Part shown: in pieces, positions 39,101-49,000 of the stretch
How positions within the stretch are numbered: the first letter of the stretch is position 1
Layout: every line of letters starts with the position of its first letter
Made by a program: the position numbers and the translations under genes
NCBI GenBank assembly: GCA_022577435.1
Contig: JAKOON010000012.1
Span: 9,913,412 to 9,977,411 of the forward strand
DNA: 64,000 nt
Direction of reading: 5' to 3'
From: Embiotoca jacksoni
Taxonomy: Eukaryota > Chordata > Actinopteri > Embiotocidae
The notes under the pieces: generated by a model
Databases searched by the model: none
Told to the model about the DNA's origin: nothing
What the model saw: only the letters and a program-made list of their open reading frames with translations

Positions 39101-40224
39101 TGCTCACGAGGAGTGGGCTAAAATACCTGTTGACAGGTGCAGAAGTCTCACTGAGAGTTACAGAAATCACTTGATTGCAGTGATCGCCTCAAAAGGTTGT
39201 GCAACAAAATATTAAGTTAAGGGTACCATCATTTTTCTCCAGGCCATTTTCATTAGTTTTTTTTTTTTTTTTTTTTTTTATGATTCTGTTGAACCACAAT
39301 TCAAAAGCAATGCCTGATTTTCATTAGTTATTTTTCAGTAAATTTTTATTTATTATTGCTTTTGTCAGTTTCAAGTTATTTCAGTAACCATTGTAGGTTT
39401 TTCTTTCTTTAACGGAAGGGTACCAACAATTTTGTCCACGTGTGTACATCCAGCTGAGTATCCGAGTCAGCCAAAACACTGTAAAATGTATTCTTGTCCA
39501 TAACATCCTCTGGACTAATATTTTTTGATAACATTTTTGTTGTTGGAAACAGCTCAGTGAGCCCGTAGTTCTTCTCACCACCAACTATGTCAATGTAGAC
39601 ATGAAATGACGGATCTGGTCCTGGAAGAACAACAGACTTTGAAACTCCTTCTGGGAAACGGAGGAATTAACTTTTGCATTAACACTGATTGGACATCCAC
39701 ATAAAAAATGGCAAATATACAATTTTAAGTTTCTCAAATGACCATTAGGACCAACACATCCAAACAATGATTCAATCACAGATTATTTTTTTTTTAAATA
39801 TCTCACCTTTCTGTTAAAATGAATTTAGATTTCATGAAAAAGCATTTTAATGTTGCAGCTGCGGTTTGTTTTATTTCTCTCCTTGTACGTCTGTGAAGAC
39901 TCTGTCAGTCAGATCATTGTATATAGAAGTGAAAAAAACTATATTAACTTTAGACCAGGTTAAAATTATGCAAGCAACCATGTCAGAAGTTAAAAGAACT
40001 TCATATATAGAGTTTGACTAATGTGACAAGGCTGCTGTCGGAAACTCATTCTGCCTGGCCTTCATCACAACCAAATGTCTGCTGAATACACTGAGGTGTT
40101 TTTGTTGTTGTTGTTTTGTGAAGTGAAACAAAATAGAAAGTTTCTGAGAACAATCTGAGATTGTTACTGATGACAATTTTCCTCAAATTTGTTGCAGGAT
40201 TGCCAGATTTACAACAACCTTTAA
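27178..40224 (+). CDS. Multi-V Siglec-like array, candidate single large receptor gene
   Basis: Signal peptide 27178-27220. V exons: 27316-27699, 30242-30622, 33000-33380, 35204-35542. Intact C2 exons: 27782-28066, 29144-29437, 31055-31342, 31902-32195, 33813-34100, 34192-34485, 35642-35938. Membrane exon 36039-36153 (IPVSLVVLIVIILAAVFGVF). Tail microexons: 36320-36367, 36754-36780, 36903-36953, 37036-37062, 37141-37188, 37289-37315, 37524-37592, 37688-37721, possibly 38176-38215, and a last exon 40198-40224 ending QIYNNL-stop. Every Ig exon is phase 1/1, so joining all intact ones gives V-C2-C2 three times, then V-C2-membrane-tail, about 1,340 residues. No second membrane exon and no intact second signal exon was found inside. 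Alternatively these are merged remains of several genes, only some expressed. The join 37721-38176 does not match in phase, so the end of the tail is uncertain. Confidence 0.5.
27316..28066 (+). CDS. First V and C2 exons of the array (arginine-less V)
   Basis: The V exon 27316-27699 has GSCLVIPC and TCSLKI, but where the flanking genes have YFRVE it reads IYPWVD, so the sialic-acid-contacting arginine is absent. The C2 exon 27782-28066 has the interdomain cysteine in YHSCP. Together with the signal exon 27178-27220 they form an intact 5' end for the array. Confidence 0.8.
28123..29079. repeat. About 1-kb insertion in an intron, copied from/to 39.5 and 42.1 kb
   Basis: The left half (28123-28607) closely matches 39493-39980 and the right half (28614-29075) matches 42074-42550. 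Here they are contiguous. The block is flanked by an approximately 48-bp imperfect direct repeat (28078-28125 and 29080-29127), which is the intron sequence in front of the next C2 exon. The right half contains phrases such as TTAGTAAATCAG that recur in fish repeats. It also holds the signal-peptide-like ORF at 29025. It may be a mobile element or a recombination scar. Confidence 0.65.
29025..29072 (+). pseudogene. Signal-peptide exon remnant
   Basis: The ORF MKCPIFLLFFILVHEI then stop looks like a signal peptide. It lacks a GT donor where the paralogous exons have one, and it reads into TGA. The same remnant occurs at 31783 in the second copy. A longer version at 42497 extends to LTGIKG, also without a usable donor. 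It suggests that separate genes once started here. Confidence 0.4.
30242..31342 (+). CDS. Second V and C2 exons of the array (duplication copy 1)
   Basis: V exon 30242-30622: GSCIIIPC and NCSLKI are present, but the F strand reads LYPWID, again without arginine. C2 exon 31055-31342 carries the RHTCL cysteine. The upstream C2 exon 29144-29437 has YTCAKDKP and LTCYARF. No signal peptide of its own is visible: the frame that seems to extend upstream of the V exon starts at TTG and runs through the intron acceptor. Confidence 0.75.
31434..31516 (+). pseudogene. C2 exon truncated by the tandem duplication
   Basis: The first 83 bases match the C2 exon at 34192 and then break at the duplication junction. 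It has no donor, and the frame reaches a stop. It would have to be skipped for a continuous array transcript. Confidence 0.85.
31517..34276 (+). repeat. Tandem duplication, copy 2 (2.76 kb)
   Basis: Second copy. Its last C2 exon (34192-34485) continues intact beyond the duplicated part. It carries the same exon order as copy 1, and its exons stay open with intact splice sites. Confidence 0.95.
33000..34485 (+). CDS. Third V exon and two C2 exons of the array (duplication copy 2)
   Basis: V 33000-33380, C2 33813-34100, C2 34192-34485, preceded by C2 31902-32195. All are open and phase 1. The V again reads LYPWID. The last C2 (VYKCKKNTP, LTCTAQF) is the intact version of the one truncated in copy 1. 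Confidence 0.75.
35058..35118 (+). pseudogene. C2 exon stub joined to the next V intron
   Basis: After a good acceptor the frame reads YVKPVVEIDPHEND, the usual start of a Siglec C2 domain, then stops resembling one within 20 codons. It runs directly into the sequence before the fourth V exon, with no donor. This looks like the scar of a deletion that fused two genes and removed the signal exon of the right-hand one. Confidence 0.6.
35204..36153 (+). CDS. Fourth V, last C2 and membrane exon of the array
   Basis: V 35204-35542 is of the classical type (SCVVIPC, NCSLEI, DNGPFCF), but the arginine is replaced by histidine (FCFHAE). C2 35642-35938 has THTCQ and LTCTAIF. Membrane exon 36039-36153 ends in phase 2 (YRKR). 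The donor after the C2 exon (GTTAGA) is weak. Confidence 0.8.
36320..37721 (+). CDS. Repeated cytoplasmic microexons of the array gene
   Basis: Eight small exons, seven of them phase 2/2, alternate between a 48-51-base type (RPPPRPEKR, ERPPRAEKR, NERTPR ends) and a 27-base type (RSLLDRLSR, RKSIWSPFSR, RKSFWSRYSR). The two-exon module is present about three times, evidently by internal duplication. A similar 27-base exon (RGAIWSRFSR) exists in the gene at 21-23.5 kb. The encoded tail is strongly basic and serine-rich. Confidence 0.75.
38288..39650 (-). pseudogene. Unrecognised antisense coding exon interrupted by Tc1
   Basis: On the minus strand, an acceptor-like CCGTTTCCCAG precedes an open frame from 39650. 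It runs to 39447, is broken by the Tc1 element and continues at 38349 to a stop at 38288. If the element and one TA are left out, the frame is continuous. It contains PGPDPSF, IDIVGGEKNYGL and a C-terminal AEFMQQRLTQRL. I do not recognise the family. A second, frameshifted copy lies at about 28130-28280. It is probably a gene or element fragment stranded in the intron. Confidence 0.55.
38350..39444 (+). mobile_element. Tc1/mariner DNA transposon, defective
   Basis: A 1,095-bp element flanked by TA target duplications (38348-38349 and 39445-39446). Terminal inverted repeats share TTGTTGGTACCCTTCCGTTA near both ends. The transposase frame keeps the DDE-type landmarks FWTDETK, HGGGSAMFWGCF and SPDLNPIEHLWKELK. 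It lacks the N-terminal DNA-binding part, has a stop at about 38906 and a frameshift at about 38940. It cannot be autonomous. Confidence 0.92.
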
Positions 40225-40360
40225 GTTCTTCAAAGACATTTTAAAGACATCTTCATAACATCACATGCTTCCAGGACCATGTGGCTGTTCTTATTTTACA
40301 TTTGTACTGTAAATGCATGTTTTTCTTTTCTTTCTTTTTTCCTTTTTTGGGGATACATTT

Positions 40361-40927
40361 AAACTTTATTATCTTCATTTAAAATGTATTATCTTCATTT
40401 CAACTTTATTATCATCGTTTAAAATGTATTATCTTCATTTCAACTTTATTATCTTCATTTAAAATGTATTATCTTCATTTAAACTTTATTATCTTCATTT
40501 AAAATGTATTATCTTCATTTAAACTTTATTATCTTCATTTAAAATGTATTATCTTCATTTCAACTTTATTATCTTCATTTAAAAAGTATTATCTTCATTT
40601 AAAATGTATTATCTTCATTTCAACTTTATTATCATCATTTAAAATGTATTATCTTCATTTCAACTTTATTATCTTCATTTAAAATGTATTATCTTCATTT
40701 AAAATGTATTATCTTCATTTCAACTTTATTATCTTCATTTAAAAAGTATTATCTTCATTTAAAATGTATTATCTTCATTTAAACTTTATCTTCATTTAAA
40801 ATGTATTATCTTCATTTCAACTTTATTATCTTCATTTAAAAAGTATTATCTTCATTTAAAATGTATTATCTTCATTTAAACTTTATTATCTTCATTTAAA
40901 CTGTATTATCTCCATTTAAACTTTATT
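40361..40927. repeat. 20-bp minisatellite, about 28 units
   Basis: Unit ATTATCTTCATTT followed by either AAACTTT/CAACTTT or AAAATGT. The two variants alternate irregularly. One unit near 40790 is 3 bases short. It begins about 140 bases after the last exon of the array gene. Each unit contains TTATC, the complement of a GATA-factor core. Confidence 0.95.
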
Positions 40928-41469
40928 TCAGTGACAAAAGATTGAAATGATAGAAGACTTCAAGAGCAGAGGTTTCGTTCAATGATTTATCTGAAGTGGT
41001 GTAAACAAGAAGGAAAAGTTGTGAGGATGTGAGGAGTCTTTGGTGATCAGACAGCATTTTAAGGTGGTAGTGATGCCATGAACTGTACAGGAACATCCCT
41101 CCAATGGAGCAGAGCCACTGGTGGTGGTGGTGGAGCAGGGGTGAAGACTGATGCTGAAGACTTGCATGGATCAGCAGGACTACTGATGAGTTCAGTAGAA
41201 GCACCCACAGACCAAATTGGGATTAAATAACAGCAGCCAAATAATTGGCTCAAAGACAGAAGTTGTGGCAAAAACTGACTGGTTGAACAAAGAGAGGACT
41301 GTCCTGAGTCAGCTGATGTGATTTGTTAGGGGGAGGAAGAGAGAATGTAAATAAATTGTATTTACATGATGATGTGTAAATTATTCATGACGATTATTCG
41401 CATCACTGATATCAGGTGCAAACCACTGACTTGAATCCATTAATGGAAAACAGTCTGGGCCGGCTTGCT

Positions 41470-41520
41470 TGGCCGCAACTCGATCCCAGATAAGCGGAAG
41501 ATGATGGATGGATAAAGATA
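41470..41520 (+). mobile_element. RTE-type LINE 3' tail remnant
   Basis: GATCCCAGATAAGCGGAAGA followed by TGATGGATGGATAAA matches the AATAAGCGG...GATGGATGG type tail common to fish RTE-like retrotransposons. No coding part is visible. The surrounding 40930-42070 has no supported exon. Confidence 0.5.
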
Positions 41521-42073
41521 ACAAGAACAAAACGTTATATAGGAGATTATCAGCAAAGAAGTCCATACTGTGGGAAAAACCAAAAAGCGGAAAAAAAAAA
41601 AATAAAAAACGGCTTAATAATAAAACGTCGGCAATAAAACAGGAGGGACGGTAAGATGCTTCTAACAAACACTGAGCAGCAGGTCCAGCTCTTTCTGTGA
41701 TGGACAGGTGAATTAGTCTCACTCAGTGCCTCGCAAGTGCTCGGGAAGCTTATGTAACTGAATTCTGCGGGACGCCCGGGACAGCACACCTGAATATCTG
41801 GACTGGGTGGGATATTCTATCAGCGACACGCTGGAATGACTCAGAGGCAGGACTGCTGAGTAAAAAAGTTTTTTAATTGCTGGCATTACGTGGCTCCTCC
41901 TTGTTGCTGGCTCACCATTCAGTTAAGGAACGTCATCGCTGGACAAACATGTCTGAATATGCTTTTCCCTCTGACATCTCAAATGTTTAAACGGGTGTAA
42001 AACCACGTTCTCTGCATATTCTTTGGTTTCTCTGCGTCTCCTTCTCACCACAATAAGAGCAGCCGTCTCTCCA

Positions 42074-42560
42074 GATATGCGCAACTGATTAATACGTTCC
42101 CTTCAGTCGTACTACTATCCACACGCAATCACTTCTCCTGTTTCTACTTTCAGGTTTAGTAAATATCGTTGTGGGTGTTAAATTGTTCTATTTGCATGTT
42201 CCCTCCCAGTATTTTGCACATTCGAGTAGAAACACCCAAATTTACATATGCATGTAAAATGGACAACGTGTGTTAAATTGCACATTTGAAAGACGCAATC
42301 CTCACTTACATCATTAGTAAATCAGCTTGGACATTTTTTTGCGGATGATGTGAAGTTTGCACGTGATTTTACACACGCAAACCTATAGCAAATCAGGGCC
42401 TATGTATTTTATGTGACTGGAGTCATCACTGTGACTCTGAATCAGACCTGGACCTCCATGACCTTCTATCACAGTGTCTGACATACAGCTCAAAACATGA
42501 AATGTCCCATTTTTCTGCTGTTAGTCATCCTGGTTCATGAGATATTAACTGGCATTAAGG
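42074..42560 (+). repeat. Copy of the array segment 28614-29075
   Basis: The shared sequence includes CAACTGATTAATACG, the TTTAGTAAATATCGTTGTGG stretch and the signal-peptide-like ORF from 42497 (MKCPIFLLLVILVHEILTG). No V exon follows, so if it was a gene start it is now an orphan at the right edge of the array. 42560-43150 shows nothing coding on the plus strand. Its T-rich part, with TTTATT at 42774-42790, may supply the poly(A) signal of the minus-strand Ly6 gene. Confidence 0.7.
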
Positions 42561-43156
42561 GAAACATTTATTTAAATAGATTAAGGGGGCTTTGTCATTT
42601 GTTGACAAGCAGAGTGCCCATTAATAATCATATGAAGGTAATGATTTATCCAGAACATGCTCCAACACTGCCATTCAAAGTGCCAAATGACAAAATATCA
42701 GAAGTACACTTTGTATTTTGAATTTTTAAGTGAGACTGAGACAGACAACACAGAAATACATTGGCCACATTTTTATTTATTTATTTTCCTTTATATTAAT
42801 ACCATCCAAACATTGCTTTGATATTTCCAATTGTTAAACAGTTGGTTTCTAATGACATTTATAGCACAAATTGTGCCTCTGTGTATCATTTACTTCTTAC
42901 TTCTTTTACTTTAGAAAAACACAAAAATATCTGTTATTCACAAATCTATGCAAGAAAGGTGCTATTATACTCTCGATAACATGTAAAAAAAAAAAAACAA
43001 GCAGTTTAGAAACTGTAGGGGACAGGAGACAAAAATAAAATTATATTTTGTCTTTTGCTTAGTAAACTTTTTACATTCTCGCACATCAGCTGGAAATATA
43101 AGGACAGGGGTGTGAGCGCTGTGAGGCATGCAGTGACGCTGATGCCTCCATCAGCT

Positions 43157-44731
43157 CTAAGAGAACAATACCAAAGAGATCAGCGGAGCCACCATGAGCA
43201 GAAGTCCAGCACTCCTGCTGTTGGCGCTGTTACAGAAGGCACCCTGGCAGCAGCTCACGTCTACTCCAATGGCTCCTGTTATCTCTGCAGTTGCCGTCTT
43301 TGAGCAGAACAGCCCGGAGGCGCAGCCCTTCATTGTCACCTTTTCCGCTCCGACTGTCACTGAGAGAATGAAAGTAATGTGAGTGTGCGAGCTTCACGTT
43401 TTTAATACTGTAGTCACAAAACATTCCTCTGAGCTGAGGAAGTATGTGGAGCATGGGGGCAGACACTTTGTACTGCAGGCCTGTTACCGGTTGTTGAGAC
43501 GCAGTAGTCCTCATTCCCCTCGCAGTTCAGGGTTGCGGTGCATGTTTGTCCGTCACAGGTGAAGCACTTTTTGCCATTTGGAGATGTCTTGATGGCTTCT
43601 GTGAAATAGAACCCAATAAAAATCAACAAATATTGAAAATGCAAAGAATTAAGTCCATAATTTGTTTGTTTCATCATACTTATGATAGCCTACTAATTAA
43701 TAGTTCAATATTTTTGAAATAAGCCTAGGTGTTGTTTTAACCTTATTTGATAATGAGAAGCTGTGCAGTCAGTAAAATCAGACTTGTTTAATTCTAAATG
43801 AGGATTTTTTTTTTTATTATTTTTTTTTATAACTGAAACAAGATAAATGTTGTTTTTTAGCCAGCAGTCACTTTGAAAGCAGTTCTGAGATTTTCACAAT
43901 TTTATGTTTTTCCTTACAACAAAATGCCAGTTTCTTCAAAAATGTCTCTGAGTGGTGCAAAAAGAAAAAGAAGAAAAAAAAAGTAAAAAACACATCTAAA
44001 TGACAATAGACCTGATGTACATTACCCGGGGCAGGTTGACTGTTGCAGAAGTCAGTGGCGCAACATTTGCTGGTAATTGTGGTTTTAGAGACTCCAAAGT
44101 TTAAGGAGCCCACCAAACAATGTTCAGGCAAAGCACACGATTTACTGCGGATGTCAGTCACTTTTGAACCACCTGCAACCAAAGATTAGCCATTGTAAAC
44201 TGGGCCAGTGCCAAGCTGAAAAAAAAAACCCAACACAACATAGCCTACTATATGCCATACCTGCATAGGACATGAAGCGGAGTGCACTGCACTGCTGACC
44301 ATCTGAACACACTGTTTTATCAGTGCAGGTGCCAGAGCTTCCAGGTAGACACTCATAACATTGCAGGGAGTAGGCTGATAAAACACAATGATAAAAATGA
44401 GTTGAATACATTAACTTTTCTTGTCTACAAAGTATGAAAAAAAAATATTTCTACGCATTTATTCATTAGTAAATTAATAAGGCCTCAGAAATGAGTTTAA
44501 AACAACACTATAAAAGGAGACTGATTCATCTCTGCACAAGCCGCAGCAGAGGAACAAAGAGTAAAGGCAATAAAACCTGCCGCAAATTCCCTTTTAAGAT
44601 GTACACAAACCCCTGTTGGGCTGAAATAACCCAAAGCATTTGATAAATCAAAGTTAAAAAAACAGATGACAGAATAAAAACTTGCCTTTCGGGACAAGCA
44701 AAATGCAGAGAATCCAGGTGAGGAGATACAT
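43157..44731 (-). CDS. Ly6/uPAR (LU-domain) protein, two domains, GPI-anchored
   Basis: Complete model of 206 residues. Exons: 44731-44686 (signal peptide MYLLTWILCILLVPK), 44374-44261 and 44172-44026 (LU domain 1: LQCYECLPG ... CCATDFCN), 43598-43488 and 43359-43157 (LU domain 2: KCFTCDGQTC ... SCCQGAFCN). The two-exons-per-domain layout, phase-1 introns and the terminal CCxxxxCN motifs are diagnostic. The hydrophobic C-terminus LLLMVAPLISLVLFS after small residues is a GPI-anchor signal. The first intron appears to use a GC donor (AAAG|GCAAGT). It is likely an extracellular membrane-tethered protein of the PLAUR/LYPD/CD59-like group. The ligand is unknown. Confidence 0.88.
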
Positions 44732-44739
44732 TTTGTGAT

Positions 44740-45850
44740 GGCAGGAAACAACTAAGGTTTTGTTTCAATATCTTAGGCTTAAGTAGTTTTTCTGAGAAAG
44801 GGGTTGTCCTCATTTTCAGGCCACTCCTTTGTCCCTCTTTTCATACTGCATTGAGGTGTTTTGAATTTCTGTTTGAATGTAGTTTGAATATACAAATTTT
44901 CACTATAATTTTATCAATACATGTAGTTTCCAAACTGGAAAAGGTGGTGGACTATACACCTAAATTGTAAATTAAGTTTCTATTTTGTTCACTTTTCTGT
45001 AAACTTCTTTTATTAAATGCCTATTTTTTTTTATTATTATTATTATGGAATAATTTTTACTAGTACAGTGAGGCTGCAGCTAACAATTTTTTCTTCATCA
45101 AGGACCGGGAGAAATCCACACTTTGAATTTTCAGCACATTACACATGGTTCAATAACAGACAGGAAGGTTAAAATACCCTTTTCCCTGCTTGTGTATTAT
45201 TGCACCATAATGTGATAAATGTCTGACAGACTGAAAGCTTAAAATAAAGTGTGCAAATAATATCTAACTTCTCATGAAGTGTTTTCTCTATCAGAAACCA
45301 AGTGAGTACCACTTAGGTTTCATTTCTTGGAAAACAAAAGCTACAGCCCACAAACATGTTTTGCCTTTGTGGGCAGCAGAAGAAACCGCCTTTCACTTGG
45401 TGCCAGCAGCTCTTTAGTTTACTTTGTTTTGCAACTTTACACGACACTGTTTCCCACTTTTGAGTTTTGCTGTAACATAAGAATTTCCCTCTGAGGGATT
45501 AATAAAGTATATATCTATCTATCTATTACAAGCCTGAGTCAATTTGTTACGGTATACCAGGAGACACTTACACCACACATAAAATCTTTTCACTAGACTT
45601 TTGTTTTATTTCTGAGTAAATGACAATTACCTTTCTCTTTAAAAAAAAATATAATAATAACATTTTCATCTCAGAAAACATGTGCACCATTAGTACAACA
45701 AAACTGCAGTCACACGGTCAATAATGGCTTGACATGTTTAGACGTGAAGAGAGACAGTTTTCTCCAACATATCTGCACAGGGTGCAGCCGTGTGAACCCT
45801 ACATCTCATGAGGGCAGGGATAGGCACCTCTCAAACATGGAGCACCAGGA
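44740..45850. other. Intergenic, one retroelement tail
   Basis: Nothing coding was recognised between the Ly6 gene start and the 3' end of smg9, except the Rex/RTE-like tail at 45481. Confidence 0.5.
45481..45528 (+). mobile_element. Rex/RTE-type retrotransposon 3' tail
   Basis: GAATTTCCCTCTGAGGGATT followed by AATAAAGTAT and ATCT repeats. Same family as the tail at 10030-10081, in the opposite orientation. Confidence 0.7.
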
Positions 45851-46052
45851 GTCTGGATAATTCCGCTTTATTTCAATCTCCCACTCATGTAGCAGGTTGA
45901 AATAAACCATAAACCTTTGACTCCGGCTTCACTCGCCCCTCCTGTTGGGTGCGAACGACGGCCTTCACTTTCAGACACACTTCTCTCTTAATGCGACTTC
46001 CATTATAAAAGGTTGCGGTGCTATTGCTAATAACTGCAGTTCCACTCAGGTG

Positions 46053-49000
46053 TTAGCAGAGCAGGCGGCTGTATTCGGAGAGGGCTGAGGACTTCTTCAC
46101 TCCATCCCAGATACGAGCTGCGTAGTGAAACCTGTAAAAACAACAAAGACAGGAAGACAGGAAATGTGAGTGGAGAGGGAGAAGGGGGTGAAAAGCTCCA
46201 ACGTTACCCGCTAACGTCTCAGAGGAGACTAAATTGAACACTTAAATTAAATACTGTTTTTTTTTTTACAAATGAATGGTTATTTAACAAAAGTTTGAAT
46301 GTTAACCTCTGCTGTATTGTTAATACATAAAACCTTCTCCAAATCGTGTTCAGCTTATTTGCAACAACTTTATTACAGGGAGCACTCTGCTTTACATACA
46401 ATCTTAACAACAAGCAAGCAAATGAGGAGATTTCCTTTCTGATACAGCAGATCCGTCTTATAAAGCCTCAACAACCACGTAACATTTCTGCTGTCATGTT
46501 TGGTTGCTCTACAAAACCCTTCACCTCCTGGTTCATTCCTCCACCACTAGTTTTTGACCAGTGGTTTCTGAATAACTTTAGAATGATTCTAAATGAAAAA
46601 TGCACAAATGAGTCTGTAATGTTTACCAGTTTTTCTCAGTGAGAATGGTGTGCGACAGCTGACAGCGGGGCATGGCCAGTATTTGGCTGCGGAGTTTTGA
46701 AACCATGGTGGAGAAGGAAGGGTGTCCTCTGTACCCGGGGAGCAGTGAGAAGAGAGGGTACGTTCCTGAACCTAAACGTTGCACAAAGATTCGTTTACGT
46801 CTCACAAAATGTACAAGAGGACAATTTGGTTTTGTCTTTCAAGAAGAAAGAAATTCTTTTCAACCTGTTTTAGTCAGATTATCCTCTCCCTCACTCTCCT
46901 GCACAGGAAGCAGGAACATATTGACCTCGGTTGCCAGATAGTCCTGCCCCAGGCCTGGGAAGACATTACAGTCTACCATGGACAGTGTACCTGAAAAAAA
47001 ACCACATATAGGAATGAGTGAAGGCGTGGCCTGATTGAAAAAGACATTTGGACTGTTGTTGTTGTTAAAAAGACGACTAAACCAAATACAAACAACGGCT
47101 AAACTAAAAGCTTTTGGTTTGGTTACAGACTGCTTGTCTGTATTAACTGGTCATAAAATCCGATTTTGATCACACAAGCACAGACAAACACAATGTGATT
47201 AAGCTAATAGCACATATGTGTCTTTACCAAACACAACCAATAAACATCCTTAGTGAAAAGCAAGGGGCAGAAATGACCTCAAACAAACGCTTCTGTTAGC
47301 TGCAGATCAAACCTGCGCGACGTTTACGAAGAATTTTCTGATTATCAAACACTGAGTAACGCCTTTCAGTTTTATGCTAATCAATGAGTCTTGAGTTTAA
47401 GTCTTCTAAGATCTGTTTTTGTGGCACGGCATGGTTTACATCAGCTGATGCTTCTTTTGAATCGCAAACTCAAAATGTTGAAATTTTCTTTTACAGGTTA
47501 ATGTAGCTCTAACTCAGCCAGTCATGTTTCATTGACTGGACTCCAGGTTTGTTAACTTCTGACACCAATTAGTATTGACTGATGTCATTCAATAACTTTT
47601 TTTAAGCCAACACTGAGAATGTTTGAATAGTGCCTATAATATGGACAAGAACAATACAATGATTTGCGTTTCACTAGTTCAAATATATTGCGCTTATTCA
47701 TAATTCTAATTTAGATTTTACAATATTTAAAGACAAATTTATACAGAAATGCAGAAAACTTAAAAGGGTTCACTTTTTCTAAAGTCAGTTTTAGATATTA
47801 AAAATAATCAGCTTCCGAAATCTGAATACATCCACATGTGAAAAGAATATTATAATAGCTTTGCACCTTTGTATTTGAGATGAGAATGGGCCATTAATTT
47901 GTCCACCACCATATGCATGTTCTTCAGATTTCTCGGACAGAAATCGTCCCGTCTGGCCTTATTCTGGAGGAACACTTAAAGAGAGAGAAATTAAGAGTGT
48001 TAGATACTATTATACCCGATTCGGTGCGTGAGATTGAGTGTGTTTCTGCATAAAACAGCCACCTATGTGAGGATAGTACTCTGCTCCATCGTCATTCCCC
48101 GACGAGCCAGTGCTGTCATGGCTTGCAGACGGAGTGGAAGGTTTCAGCATCTCAGCAGTTTGAAGAAACCTACCCAAAAACATGACAACATAATCCAACT
48201 TCAACTGTTCAATCACGCAATAGCCACAAGCATTGGGTAATTCACTACTTTTCTGTCCAATGAAATTCATATGCCTTTGAGATTCCATTTGTCACTCAAA
48301 TTGTGAAGTTCATATTATCAATGAATATTTATGCATTACATTTGAAACAGGTGCAAAATAAAAGTATTTTTAGTTGGGGTCTCAGACTTTTGGACCCTGC
48401 TTTATGAGTGTGTCATGATATATAACATATTTATTGTCCACAAACACTTCATTTATAAAACACATTGCCTGGTTTTGGTTGAGACAGCAAGTAAAAACCA
48501 GATCAATCAAAAAGAAAATCACATTTAATTCTAATACTGCCATAAATGAGTTCTGCTCACTGATTTGCAGCTCTGCCCACCACAGTCCAGTAAAACCAGA
48601 GAAAATAAAGGGTGAATACTGTGTAGTACCATGGTATAAACAGTATAAACAGTAAATCTACAGGGGCTGACCAATTATATAGTTCCACTGTATGTCATCA
48701 AACTGCCCTACCAACCACTTCTCTTTTTTATCGACTGAATCCATGTGAGTTTTCGAATGACAACAACAGGAATGATCTCAATGGAAAGAAGCCATATTAA
48801 TCTGGTCAAATATTAATCTTTGAATTTATGCCAGCATAAAATGTCCAAATGTGTCTGCATTGGAAGTGTAATTTTCTTGTACTTTCCAGATTATTCATCA
48901 GGTAGCAAAGGGTAGGTTTACATTTTTCAACCCTGTCTTACAATATTACACACATACATGCCTTTTACGTAAACTGAAACCATTATTGGTAGCTGCAATT

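Noticed and set aside
38865..39215. Second intact-looking transposase ORF
   Set aside because: It is the C-terminal half of the Tc1 transposase in a shifted frame. Its first residues are out of frame, so it is not a separate gene.
40361..40927. Regular repeats resembling a CRISPR array
   Set aside because: Units are contiguous 20-mers without unique spacers, in vertebrate DNA. It is a minisatellite.
40923..41789. Several minus-strand ORFs of 60-110 codons
   Set aside because: No domain, signal or splice support. The region contains only repeat remnants such as the RTE tail.
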